Positions 54,846 through 63,974 of a stretch of 64,000 bases of DNA are shown piece after piece (positions within the stretch are counted from its first letter, which is position 1; each line of letters starts with the position of its first letter). The notes under the pieces are model-generated. The model did no database searches. It saw only the letters and a list, made by a program, of their open reading frames with translations, and was not told the origin of the DNA. The DNA lies in the NCBI RefSeq assembly GCF_032842945.2, contig NZ_CP146606.1, positions 1,116,001 to 1,180,000 on the forward strand, read 5' to 3'. The DNA comes from Roseovarius sp. W115 (GTDB lineage: Bacteria; Pseudomonadota; Alphaproteobacteria; Rhodobacterales; Rhodobacteraceae). The translations under genes and the position numbers were made by a program.

Positions 54846-55916
54846 TTACCAGTTCTGCCGCAATCGCTCTGACAGATCATCCCACTCGAAGTGATGCGGT
54901 TTCTCGCCTTCGGCGAGATCAAGGACCTTTGTCCAAAGCAGGGGAGCAAGCTCACCCGCGATGGTGCGAGCACCATCCCAACCGGGCTGATCGCCGTCAC
55001 TGACGACGATCGCTCGTTTGATCTGGCCGTTGGCCGCAGCGTCTCGCAGAAGTTCGAGTTGCTGCGGTGAGACGCTGCGGCCCATGAACGAGATGCAGGC
55101 GGCGTGCAGGTGGTGCCGCATGACCGAAAAGTAGCTTTCGAACACCAGGACGGTGCGAAACATGTCGAGTTTCGCCACCGCCCGGTGGAGGTTGAAAATC
55201 TCCAGGTCTTTGCGAAAGCCTGGTGGCTGTTTGTACTTCGGTTCGTCGTCCGGCGCGTCGTCACCGACGTATCGGCCGCAGTACGCCACCAGTTTGCCGT
55301 CCGCGTTGTGAATCGGGATGGCCAAACGACCAGCGATCGTTTTGCTCCGCTTGCTGGCTCGGCCAAGGGCAAACTCCGACCGCAGGTCGTCGATGATGCC
55401 TCGGCTGTCGAGCCAAGTCACCAGTTCGTCATCAAGTGTGGTTTGCAGGGTAAACGTCAGCTCGCGGTTTTGGGGCACGCCGTCCATGTCTTCATTCGGC
55501 GGTGTTTCCGCCAAAGGCGGCGGCGATGAAGACACGACTGGCTTGGCATTCGCGACTGATCTACCTGCAGCCCTAAGAGCGGGAGTTACACCATTGGCTG
55601 TTGGGGCAATACCTGACAGCTCCGCTACTTTTAGGGCGGCCGGGCGGATGGAGTCTTCGGCCAGGCCGTCCATATCCCGAACAAGCTCGAGGATATTGCC
55701 GCCTGCGTCGCAGGCGAAGCAGTTGTAGATGTTGCGCTCGATGTTGACCTTGAGCGACGGTTTGTTGTCGTCGTGAAAAGGGCAGAGGCACTTGAACTGA
55801 CCGGGTTTCGATCCGTCTTTCCTCAGTTCGATGTTGTATGCAGCAAGCACGGCCTCAAATGAGCCATGCTCGCGCACGTGCTTAAAGTCCACGCGTGGAG
55901 CCATGTCGTTCACCAT
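54846..55916 (-). CDS. CHC2 zinc-finger / TOPRIM primase of the element
   Basis: A replication primase-like protein of 356 residues. The N-terminal CHC2 zinc ribbon reads CLCPFHDDNKPSLKVNIERNIYNCFACDAGGNILELVRDMDG; then a linker and a TOPRIM region with a Glu in VLVFESYFSVM and the acidic pair in VVSDGDQPGWDGAR. It matches small phage, plasmid and satellite primases related to the DnaG N-terminal half, which make RNA primers. The helicase-binding end of DnaG is absent. Presence suggests the element replicates or did so. Confidence 0.85.
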   Translation of the reverse strand: MVNDMAPRVDFKHVREHGSFEAVLAAYNIELRKDGSKPGQFKCLCPFHDDNKPSLKVNIERNIYNCFACDAGGNILELVRDMDGLAEDSIRPAALKVAELSGIAPTANGVTPALRAAGRSVANAKPVVSSSPPPLAETPPNEDMDGVPQNRELTFTLQTTLDDELVTWLDSRGIIDDLRSEFALGRASKRSKTIAGRLAIPIHNADGKLVAYCGRYVGDDAPDDEPKYKQPPGFRKDLEIFNLHRAVAKLDMFRTVLVFESYFSVMRHHLHAACISFMGRSVSPQQLELLRDAAANGQIKRAIVVSDGDQPGWDGARTIAGELAPLLWTKVLDLAEGEKPHHFEWDDLSERLRQNW

Positions 55917-56110
55917 ATGGGTTAGATAACAGAAAAGAACGGCGAAGACCGTTCTGTCTTAATCCTACCTGAGAATGGTCAACCGTAAACTTGACGAAGT
56001 TGGAAACGCGACTGCCAAACTACCAGCAAATGCGTTAGTTTGCAGGTGGAACTCGATTCCTGTCGACGCCTTAGTTCAAACAGTTGCCTGAATAGTGATG
56101 GGATTCATAC

Positions 56111-57247
56111 ATGAAATGGGTAGACGCAAGATCAGGTGAAGTTGTTCAGATTAGAAAAAGACCAGCGACGTTTTCGTTCTTTCCAACGTTTCAAGGAGTA
56201 AAGCGAGAAGGTGTCCATTCGACTCTGTTTGCAACTGAACCTTGGAATATCATACAGCACAATCTGGAGAAGCTGTCCGATGATAGCGCACGTCGTCAGG
56301 CAATCGCTTTTCTCACACAAAGCCGTGACTTTTTTACTGCGGCACAGAATTCGGATGTAAGTGCCGCAAAACCGCTGTTGCTCTACTACTCATTTCTGAA
56401 TCTCGCAAAGTGCTTAACAGTGAAACGGAGAGGCACGGCTTTGGGAATAGCCCACCATGGGCTTTCGGAAAAACTTCCGACTACGTCGGGTGCAATCCAT
56501 GGAAGCGTGTCGATTGACGTCACAAGAAACCCTGGTGCAAGCGCATTCTTCATGTTCGCGGATGCAATAGGAGTAGTGTTGCCGCAACCGATTGCGCCGA
56601 AAACCAGTATCCAGGTTCGCTCACAAGATTTCCTAGCACAGGTTTTGATTGGCCACCGCGTCTACTGCCAAGCAGAAGGTCTTAAGGAACGTTTTATCAG
56701 TCTTGATAAAATCGAATACATGCAGGACACGGCAGTTCAAGAAGCATGGCTCCGAGTGCGAGCATTTGCCGATGATTTCACCCGCCTGGGATATGGCTTA
56801 AACGACCTTTCGAAGAACCTTGGCACTCCTGGGTCTTGGCGTAACGTTAATTGCTCGAATGCGATTGACGATCGGCGCATCATTGAAGCCGAGACAACTT
56901 CCACAACACACTATGGTCACCGGCCCTCTCAAGTGCTTTCTAGTATTAGCAATAGTGCGAGGCCGCGCCTTTGGCGAGCCGTGACGTCCTACCCGCCATA
57001 CCGGAAGTATTATGTTTATCGGCCCAGCTCTGCTCAGACACTACTTAACCAACTCCTGACCATTTACTTGGCAACCTATTACTTAGGCTCTATCACGCGT
57101 TATAAACCGGAGAAATTTGACCAGATTTTGCGAAGTCCAATTGGCCCATTTGTTTTCGAGTTTTTTTCAAACCAGCCGAGTCAATTTCTCTATCTGATGG
57201 CTTCGGAATTCATGGAACAAGAAGTCGCTAAAGCGGCAATTGCCTGA
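56111..57247 (+). CDS. YaaC-like protein, element cargo
   Basis: A protein of 378 residues with LLLYYSFLNLAKCLTVKRR ... IAHHGLSEKLP, motifs reminiscent of the YaaC family of unknown function, and a late aromatic helix-rich region (LLTIYLATYYLGSITRYKPEKFDQ). The gene is more AT-rich than the host genes. Its position as the only obvious cargo gene beside a primase suggests a possible defence or fitness role; that is a guess. The gene stands alone; the IS begins 167 bp after its stop. Confidence 0.5.
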   Translation: MKWVDARSGEVVQIRKRPATFSFFPTFQGVKREGVHSTLFATEPWNIIQHNLEKLSDDSARRQAIAFLTQSRDFFTAAQNSDVSAAKPLLLYYSFLNLAKCLTVKRRGTALGIAHHGLSEKLPTTSGAIHGSVSIDVTRNPGASAFFMFADAIGVVLPQPIAPKTSIQVRSQDFLAQVLIGHRVYCQAEGLKERFISLDKIEYMQDTAVQEAWLRVRAFADDFTRLGYGLNDLSKNLGTPGSWRNVNCSNAIDDRRIIEAETTSTTHYGHRPSQVLSSISNSARPRLWRAVTSYPPYRKYYVYRPSSAQTLLNQLLTIYLATYYLGSITRYKPEKFDQILRSPIGPFVFEFFSNQPSQFLYLMASEFMEQEVAKAAIA

Positions 57248-57461
57248 CTGTTCACGCTCAACCTGCGGACATGTTGCGCAGTTTCCGGAATGGGTTCAGG
57301 TAGAAAGTTCGATCAAAGTGAATAACTCCGTACAGGATTTTCATTCCGAGTTAGACTGAGGTCAGCGCGGCTCTACGGCACCCCTCATTCAGACATCAAA
57401 GTCAGCCCCGCTTTGAACCGCCCCTTGTTTGCCGGAGACCCAGAAGTAAGGATACTGGGTT

Positions 57462-57794
57462 ATGGGAAAGACGAAGAACGGAACACGTTATCCAGAGGAA
57501 CTGCGCGCCCGAGCGGTGCGGATGGTTTTGGATCACGAGGCAGAATATGCGAGCAGATCGGCAGCAATCTTGTCGATTTCTCAGAAGGTTGGATGCAGCA
57601 GGGACAGCCTGCGCATCTGGGTCAAACAACATGAGACAGACACGGGTAAGCGTGATGGTCTGACGACGGTTGAGAGGGAACGCATCAAGGAACTTGAACG
57701 CGAGAACCGGCAACTGCGTCAGGCCAATGAGATCCTCAAAAAGGCATCTGCTTATTTTGCACAGGCGGAGCTCGACCGCCCATTCCGCAAATGA
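57462..57794 (+). CDS. IS3-family transposase OrfA
   Basis: A 110-residue DNA-binding protein: NGTRYPEELRARAVRMVLDHE helix-turn-helix, followed by the leucine-zipper coiled coil ERIKELERENRQLRQANEILKKASAYFAQAELDRPFRK that mediates pairing with OrfAB. orfB overlaps its end by four bases, the arrangement used for ribosomal frameshifting near an A-rich slip site (CTCAAAAAGG). Confidence 0.9.
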   Translation: MGKTKNGTRYPEELRARAVRMVLDHEAEYASRSAAILSISQKVGCSRDSLRIWVKQHETDTGKRDGLTTVERERIKELERENRQLRQANEILKKASAYFAQAELDRPFRK

Positions 57795-58690
57795 TTGCCT
57801 TCATCAAGGAGCACCGAAGCGTGCATGGGGTCGAGCCGATGTGCCGTGTTCTGCAGATTGCCCCGTCGACTTTCTACGAGCATCTGGCCGTTGAACGCGA
57901 ACCTGACCGTGCATCGGATCGCGCCAAGCGGGATGCGTATCTGCGCAAAGAGATGAAAGACGTTTGGGAGAAGAACAGATCAGTCTACGGCGCACGTAAA
58001 CTGTGGCATGCAATGAAGCGCGAGAGGATCGATATCGCCCGCTGCACGGTTGAACGCTTGATGCGCCAGCTTGGTATTCAAGGCGTTCGGCGGGGCAAGA
58101 AGGTCAAAACCACCTATGGTCAGCCTGCCGATCAATGCCCACTGGACAAGGTTAATCGCCAGTTCCGGGCTGCGATGCCAAACGAGCTTTGGGTGTCCGA
58201 CTTCACGTTTGTGTCCACCTGGCGGGGCTTCGTCTACGTGGGCTTTGTCATTGATACCTTCGCCAACCGGATCGTCGGCTGGAAAGCATCGACAACACAG
58301 GACACGCAGTTTGTCTTGGATGCGCTCGAACAGGCGATCCATGCGCGCAGACCTGCTGAGAAACTGATCCATCATTCAGATCGCGGATCGCAATATGTAT
58401 CGATCAAGTACACAGAGCGTTTGGTCGATGCAGGATTGGAACCATCCGTCGGCAGCGTCGGCGACAGCTATGACAATGCACTGGCTGAGACAATCATCGG
58501 CCTGTTCAAAACGGAAGTCATCAACAGGCTGGGGCCATGGAAGTCCAAAGATCAGGTCGAATGGGAAACCCTGCAATGGGTCGATTGGTTCAATAGGGAA
58601 CGCTTGCTCGAACCTCTCGGCTACATCACACCAATCGAAGCGGAGGAGAAATACGAACAAGCCTTGAAATCAAACAAAATCGCAGCTTGA
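57791..58690 (+). CDS. IS3-family transposase OrfB (DDE)
   Basis: The catalytic part, 299 residues. DDE residues are seen in ELWVSDFTFVSTWRGFVYVGFVIDTF (Asp), LIHHSDRGSQYVSI (Asp) and DSYDNALAETIIGLFKTEVI (Glu). It cuts and joins the terminal repeats as an OrfAB fusion. Its codon frame is intact and the element may still be active. Confidence 0.92.
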   Translation: MIAFIKEHRSVHGVEPMCRVLQIAPSTFYEHLAVEREPDRASDRAKRDAYLRKEMKDVWEKNRSVYGARKLWHAMKRERIDIARCTVERLMRQLGIQGVRRGKKVKTTYGQPADQCPLDKVNRQFRAAMPNELWVSDFTFVSTWRGFVYVGFVIDTFANRIVGWKASTTQDTQFVLDALEQAIHARRPAEKLIHHSDRGSQYVSIKYTERLVDAGLEPSVGSVGDSYDNALAETIIGLFKTEVINRLGPWKSKDQVEWETLQWVDWFNRERLLEPLGYITPIEAEEKYEQALKSNKIAA

Positions 58691-58731
58691 AATACGAACT
58701 CAACAGTCTCCGGCAAAACCGGGGCGGTTCA

Positions 58732-59549
58732 GTGGTGCTTTTGCAGTAGCCCACACCGCGCTTACCGCGCACTTCAATTTCGAGGATCGTCTCGCCGGTG
58801 GCGTCATCTTCGACGATCTCGACATCCCGGTATTCAAGCCAGTTGGCTTCGTCGGGCCGAATACCGGTGTTTGCCATGAACAGCACTTTGTCGTGGAGCT
58901 GCTCGGCAAGGTGCCGGTGTCTCTTGTTTTTGGCGTTCTTCGCATTTGCTCGGGTCGCCTCATAAAGCGTTCTGTACTCTTCGGGCGAGAACCACGCCCG
59001 ATGCACGACCTTTCCAGATGCTCGATAGGGAGCAGAAAGATCAGGCAGATGATCTAGCCAGCCTTTGCGGATGGCCGTCTTGAGCACCAACCGTAATGTG
59101 ACGATTTCGTCGTGAAGCGTCGAATAGGCCGGTGGCCGACCGTTCGACGGGTTCTGTATGCGCGCTACCCGGTAGTCCTGAACGGCACCAGCCGTGATCG
59201 TTGAAAGCCCCATGGAGCCGAAGTGGGGAAGCAGGTGAAGTCTGATCCGGGCTTTGTGGCCCTCTACCCACTTAGGGCTTCGCTCACCTTCAGTGATGAC
59301 TTCGTACTCGGCTTGGAACGCGTCCGCCGCGTGTTTGAATGTCTTCTCGGTGATCAGTTCACCGCTGCGTTGCTTGCCGCGCAGAGTGAGGTACCAGTCC
59401 TCGGCGAACTCCTTCGCGCTCGCCAAACTCTCCTCTTTGGTCGATGTCCGGTGGTTCTTGCCCTGCATGAAGGTCGAGCATTGCCAGAACCGGCTGTTCT
59501 CGCGCCGGTAAACGTGGACTTTTCCGCCTAGAATCGTGTGTTTCGCCAT
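58732..59549 (-). pseudogene. Tyrosine-recombinase integrase, truncated by the IS
   Basis: The gene starts at 59549 (MAKHTILGGKVHVYRRENSR) next to the tRNA. The N-terminal core-binding domain and the first catalytic arginine (LFMANTGIRPDEANWLEYRDV) are present, but after VRGKRGVGYCKSTT at 58732 the IS end begins. The HxxR and active-site Tyr are missing. The sequence on the far side of the IS (before 57414) shows no integrase continuation in any minus-strand frame. About 270 of an expected 400 residues remain. It presumably made the tRNA-fMet insertion. Confidence 0.88.
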
Positions 59550-59659
59550 GGAATCCAGCCCCCGGCTTCACATGTGTGAAAATGTGTAAGCTATGTGTAA
59601 GGCTATTTTGAACAAAACAGGCGGTCAAGCTTTCGCCTAACCGCCTGGTTTCATTTGGA

Positions 59660-59739
<80 letters not shown>

Positions 59740-59744
59740 ACACT

Positions 59745-59820
59745 TATGGTGGTCTACCGCCCGGAGGGCTACTTGAGACCGATATGGTGGCCTAGCGCCG
59801 AGAGGGCTACTTGAGACCAG
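59745..59820. repeat. Two tandem copies of a 38-bp unit between 5S and tRNA-fMet
   Basis: Copies at 59745-59782 and 59783-59820 start TATGGTGG and share GAGGGCTACTTGAGACC. They lie in the transcribed spacer; a role in processing is possible. Confidence 0.6.
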
Positions 59821-59928
59821 TTTGTGACCAAAGCGCAATGCTTTCTATGGCCACGAATGTGCCCCAGAAGTCTTGTGGATCATACTGAGGCGTCATCGAA
59901 AGAGAGATACATCAAGGGTTTTACTAGG

Positions 59929-60043
59929 TTTGGCGGTGACCTACTCTCCCACGTCTTAAGACGCAGTACCATCGGCGCTAAGGCACTTAACGGCCGGGTT
60001 CGGGATGGGACCGGGTGTTTTGCTCTTGCTATGACCACCAAAC
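59929..60043 (-). rRNA. 5S ribosomal RNA
   Basis: About 115 nt on the minus strand: TTTGGTGGTCATAGC at the 5' end and GGGAGAGTAGGTCACCGCC at the 3' end, as in Rhodobacter 5S. Ends are estimated from the terminal stem. Confidence 0.93.
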
Positions 60044-60551
60044 CAAGAAAAACCCTTGAATTCCAAGTCTGTACAGTAAGTGTGTACGGCTTTTGTATCC
60101 GTGTAGAAATCTTGCTTCTACTGGATCAAATCAAGCCTATCGGACAATTAGTACCGGTCAACTGAACGCATTACTGCGCTTACATCTCCGGCCTATCGAC
60201 GTGGTGGTCTACCACGGTCCTCAGGGATACCTTGTTTTGAGGGGGCTTCCCGCTTAGATGCCTTCAGCGGTTATCCTGTCCGATCATAGCTACCCTGCAC
60301 TGCCGTTGGCACGACAACAGGTCCACCAGTGGATCGTTCACCCCGGTCCTCTCGTACTAGGGGCAACTCCTCTCAAGTATCCTACACCCACGGCAGATAG
60401 GGACCGAACTGTCTCACGACGTTCTAAACCCAGCTCACGTACCTCTTTAAACGGCGAACAGCCGTACCCTTGGGACCTGCTCCAGCCCCAGGATGAGATG
60501 AGCCGACATCGAGGTGCCAAACACTGCCGTCGATATGGACTCTTGGGCAGT

Positions 60552-60600
<49 letters not shown>

Positions 60601-60743
60601 CCCACTTGGGACCACCGGATCACTATGGCCGTCTTTCGACTCTGCTCGACTTGTCAGTCTCGCAGTCAGGCTGGCTTCTGCCATTGCACTCAACGAGCGA
60701 TTTCCGACCGCTCTGAGCCAACCTTCGCGCGCCTCCGTTACGC

Positions 60744-60775
<32 letters not shown>

Positions 60776-61033
60776 ACCACGCAGGGTCCCGGACCCGGAT
60801 AACGGGCCGCGGTTAGACATCAAGCAGAATAAGGGTGGTATCTCAAGGGTGGCTCCACAGAAACTAGCGTTCCTGCTTCAAAGCCCACCACCTATCCTGC
60901 ACATATTGTGCCTGATGCCAGTGCGAAGCTGTAGTAAAGGTGCACGGGGTCTTTCCGTCTAACCGCGGGAAGCCTGCATCTTGACAGGCAATTCAATTTC
61001 GCTGAGTCGATGTTGGAGACAGCGGGGAAGTCG

Positions 61034-61116
<83 letters not shown>

Positions 61117-61852
61117 TGGGCTTCAATTCAGAGCTCTCACCCCTCCTTTTAACCTTCAGGCACCGGGCAGGCGTCAGACCCTATACGTCGTCTTGCGACT
61201 TCGCAGAGCCCTGTGTTTTTAGTAAACAGTCGCCACCCCCTGGTTTGTGCCCCCAGCCCCTAGTTGCCTAGGAACTGGGCCTCCTTCTCGCGAACTTACG
61301 GAGGTATTTTGCCGAGTTCCTTCAACATCGTTCTCTCAAGCGCCTTGGTATGCTCTACCAGTCCACCTGTGTTGGTTTAGGGTACGATCTGATGATGGAG
61401 CTATTTCCAGGAACCAATTAGCGGCCCACCCAATCCGATAAGGGTGAACAACCTTCATGATCCGTCACTTCCATCTGGCTCAGGAATATTAACCTGATTC
61501 CCATCGACTACGCCTTTCGGCCTCGCCTTAGGGGTCGGCTTACCCTGCTCAGATTAACTTTAAGCAGGAACCCTTGGACTTTCGGCGAGAGTGTCTCTCA
61601 CACTCTTTGTCGCTACTCATGTCATCATTCTCACTAGTGATCTCTCCACGGGATCGCTCACGCGCCCGCTTCATCGAAAGCTCCGTTCCTCCAAAACACC
61701 TCGAAAGGTGCTAAAGAGGAGTGGAACTATGTCACACTACGCTCTGCTACCAGTGCATACGCACTCCTCGGCTTCGGCTCGTGGCTTGAGCCCCGTTACA
61801 TCTTCGCCGCAAGACATCTTATTTAGACCAGTGAGCTGTTACGCTATCTTTA

Positions 61853-61883
<31 letters not shown>

Positions 61884-62385
61884 TTGTTTTGGACGTCTCA
61901 CCTGCTTTCCCACTTAGCCACGAATTGGGGGCCTTAGCCGGAGGTCAGGGTTGTTTCCCTCTCCACTACGGACGTTAGCATCCGCAGTGTGTCTGCCATC
62001 TAGTACTCCTCGGTATTCGGAGTTTGGTTAGGATCAGTAAGCCTGTGGGGCCCCATTACCCATCCAGTGCTCTACCCCCGAGGGTATTCGGATGACGCTC
62101 TACCTAAATAGATTTCGCAGAGAACCAGCTATCTCCGAGTTTGATTGGCCTTTCACCCCTAGGCACAGCTCATCCCGATCTTTTTCAACAGATGTGGGTT
62201 CGGTCCTCCAGTAAGTGTTACCTTACCTTCAACCTGGCCATGCCTAGATCACTCGGTTTCGGGTCTGATCCATCTAACTCATTCGCCCTATTAAGACTCG
62301 CTTTCGCTGCGCCTACACCTAACGGCTTAAGCTTGCTAGATAGACCAAGTCGATGACCCATTATACAAAAGGTACGCCGTCACAA

Positions 62386-63017
62386 GACTGGACACTAATG
62401 ACAACCATTAGATGGTTAGTTGGTTGGAATTGAGACCCTGAATTGAACCGTCTCAAGCCCAGGATTTTCGCTGTAAATCCCGAGATTTGATCTGTGATCA
62501 ATACTCAGGCTCATGCGAACCCCTGTGTTGTTGACGTATCCAACGGAAAACCCCGATCTAAATTCGATCGGACCTCCGAGATCCACCCCGCTCCCTTCTG
62601 CATAGAGACCGGTCATTGCATTCATTTGAAAGTGAAAGTTTTTCCAAGGAAGAGGAACAGTATAAGCATGGCCTATGCCCGCCCACAGCTCTCCATCCGT
62701 GGAAGCCGAGACGCCCCACACCCGCTGAAACGGACCATCTGCGCGGCCTGTTTCACGGCGGAAGTAGAATTCCTCGCCAACTTCGCTTTCTTGAAAATGC
62801 GTCGTGCCGACCGAGAAGCTGTTATATGCTTGCACATCGTTTTTGGCAAAACAGCCCTGATTAGGGCAATGATTCACACCAGCGTCGATCAATCCTGCAA
62901 TGAGGAAAACCACCGCCGCCGTTCCATCTGTAATAAAAGCCAGGTCTGACACGTTATTTGCTCCCTCGTGTGTGCTTTGCGCACATTGATGAAGCAGATT
63001 GTCATTAGAGTCCAGTC
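62386..63017 (-). mobile_element. Intervening sequence in 23S rRNA helix 25, with its own gene
   Basis: On the rRNA strand normal 23S sequence (CAATCGGAGCTT) stops at 63017 and resumes at 62386 with GTGACGGCGTACC. The junction bases form a stem: GACTGGACTCTAATGACAA at the start pairs with TTGTCATTAGTGTCCAGTC at the end, 19 pairs with one mismatch. E. coli has a short hairpin at this place. RNase III would be expected to remove it and leave a split 23S. Confidence 0.9.
62416..62952 (-). CDS. PagL-like lipid A deacylase (acyloxyacyl hydrolase) inside the 23S intervening sequence
   Basis: A reading frame of 178 residues on the rRNA sense strand. It starts with GTG at 62952, with GAGGGAG eight bases upstream. 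The N-terminus has a hydrophobic stretch (TAAVVFLIAGLIDAG) that may be an export signal. The C-terminal two-thirds looks like an outer-membrane beta barrel and ends SIDHRSNLGIYSENPGLETVQFRVSIP. His153-x-Ser155-Asn156 and Glu167 have the same order and spacing (0, +2, +14) as the catalytic His126, Ser128 and Glu140 of Pseudomonas PagL. Family is likely; activity and expression are unknown. PagL removes the 3-O-linked acyl chain from lipid A in the outer membrane. Confidence 0.75.
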   Translation of the reverse strand: MSDLAFITDGTAAVVFLIAGLIDAGVNHCPNQGCFAKNDVQAYNSFSVGTTHFQESEVGEEFYFRRETGRADGPFQRVWGVSASTDGELWAGIGHAYTVPLPWKNFHFQMNAMTGLYAEGSGVDLGGPIEFRSGFSVGYVNNTGVRMSLSIDHRSNLGIYSENPGLETVQFRVSIPTN

Positions 63018-63395
63018 AAGCTCCGACTGATTGTAGGCGTTCGGTTTCAGGTACTGTTTCACTCCCCTCGTCGGGGTGCTTTTCACCTTTCCCTCACGGT
63101 ACTGGTTCGCTATCGGTCAGTAAGGAGTACTTAGCCTTCGAAGGTGGTCCTCCGATCTTCAGACAGGATTTCACGTGTCCCGCCCTACTTAATACATTCT
63201 ATCGAGCTTCCTATACGGGGCTGTCACCCGCTATGGCCATGCTTCCCAACATGTTCTAGCCACTCTCAAGACTTGGCTGGTCCCCGTTCGCTCGCCGCTA
63301 CTAGGGGAGTATCAATTGATGTCCTTTCCTCCGGGTACTTAGATGTTTCAGTTCTCCGGGTTTGCTTTTATAACCCTATGTATTCAGGTTATAAA

Positions 63396-63451
63396 CACCT
63401 GTTTCAGACCATTATAAACTGCCGAAGCAAATTATAATGAACTGTCAGGTG
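63396..63451 (-). other. Extended helix 9 hairpin of 23S rRNA
   Basis: A 56-nt hairpin (CACCTG ... CAGGTG outer arms, CATTATAA ... TTATAATG inner arms) at the helix 9 position, where many alphaproteobacteria carry a processed intervening segment. Confidence 0.7.
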
Positions 63452-63586
63452 GGTTGCCCCATTCGGAAATTCATGGATCAAAGCCTATTCTCAGCTAACC
63501 ATGACTTATCGCAGAGTATCACGTCCTTCATCGCCTCTTACTGCCAAGGCATCCACCAAACGCCCTTCTCGCGCTTGATTTGATCC

Positions 63587-63974
63587 AGAAAAAGCAAGAC
63601 TTGCGCCCTGCGCGACCCCGTAGCTGGCAAGCACCGGCGTCTTTATTCTGAACCAAAAGTCGTACATTTCCCGCCCCGGGAAACCCGGGACTTTGCAATT
63701 CTTGCGAATTGCGATTGGTTATATTGTACTTGACTTGGACAACTCTGTTCGTTTCAGCGCAGGATACATGAAGGCGGGCGTGGAAGCACCCATCAACATG
63801 CCTTCCACCGAAGTGGAACCGCACTGAGGTTCTTGCTTACTTACAAGACCCAAACAGTGTTGATTGTCACTTTGAGATTGCTCTCAAAGTAACTTGTATC
63901 TCTCTAAACGATGTCAAAATCATCCAATTGGATGATCAAACAGTCGATTGACTGCTTGATGATCGAATTGGAAA
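63587..63974 (-). other. Transcribed spacer between tRNA-Ala and 23S
   Basis: About 390 bp without a gene. It carries an 18-base palindrome at 63919-63936 (core TCATCCAATTGGATGA) and a stem CAGTC/GACTG at 63941-63954, flanked by TGATCAA/TTGATGA arms, likely processing or antitermination structures. Confidence 0.6.

Larger units (their letters stand above)
57414..58731 (+). mobile_element. IS3-family insertion sequence
   Basis: Left end TGAACCGCCCCTTGTTTGCC (57414 on) and right end, on the opposite strand, TGAACCGCCCCGGTTTTGCC (58731 back) form imperfect terminal inverted repeats. The 1318-bp element carries overlapping orfA and orfB. The three bases beyond each end differ (CTT left, GTG right), so no target duplication is visible. 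Confidence 0.9.

Noticed and set aside
62494..62949. A 151-residue plus-strand frame opposite the PagL-like gene
   Set aside because: Antisense to the frame with the catalytic motif and the ribosome binding site; low-complexity, no family features.
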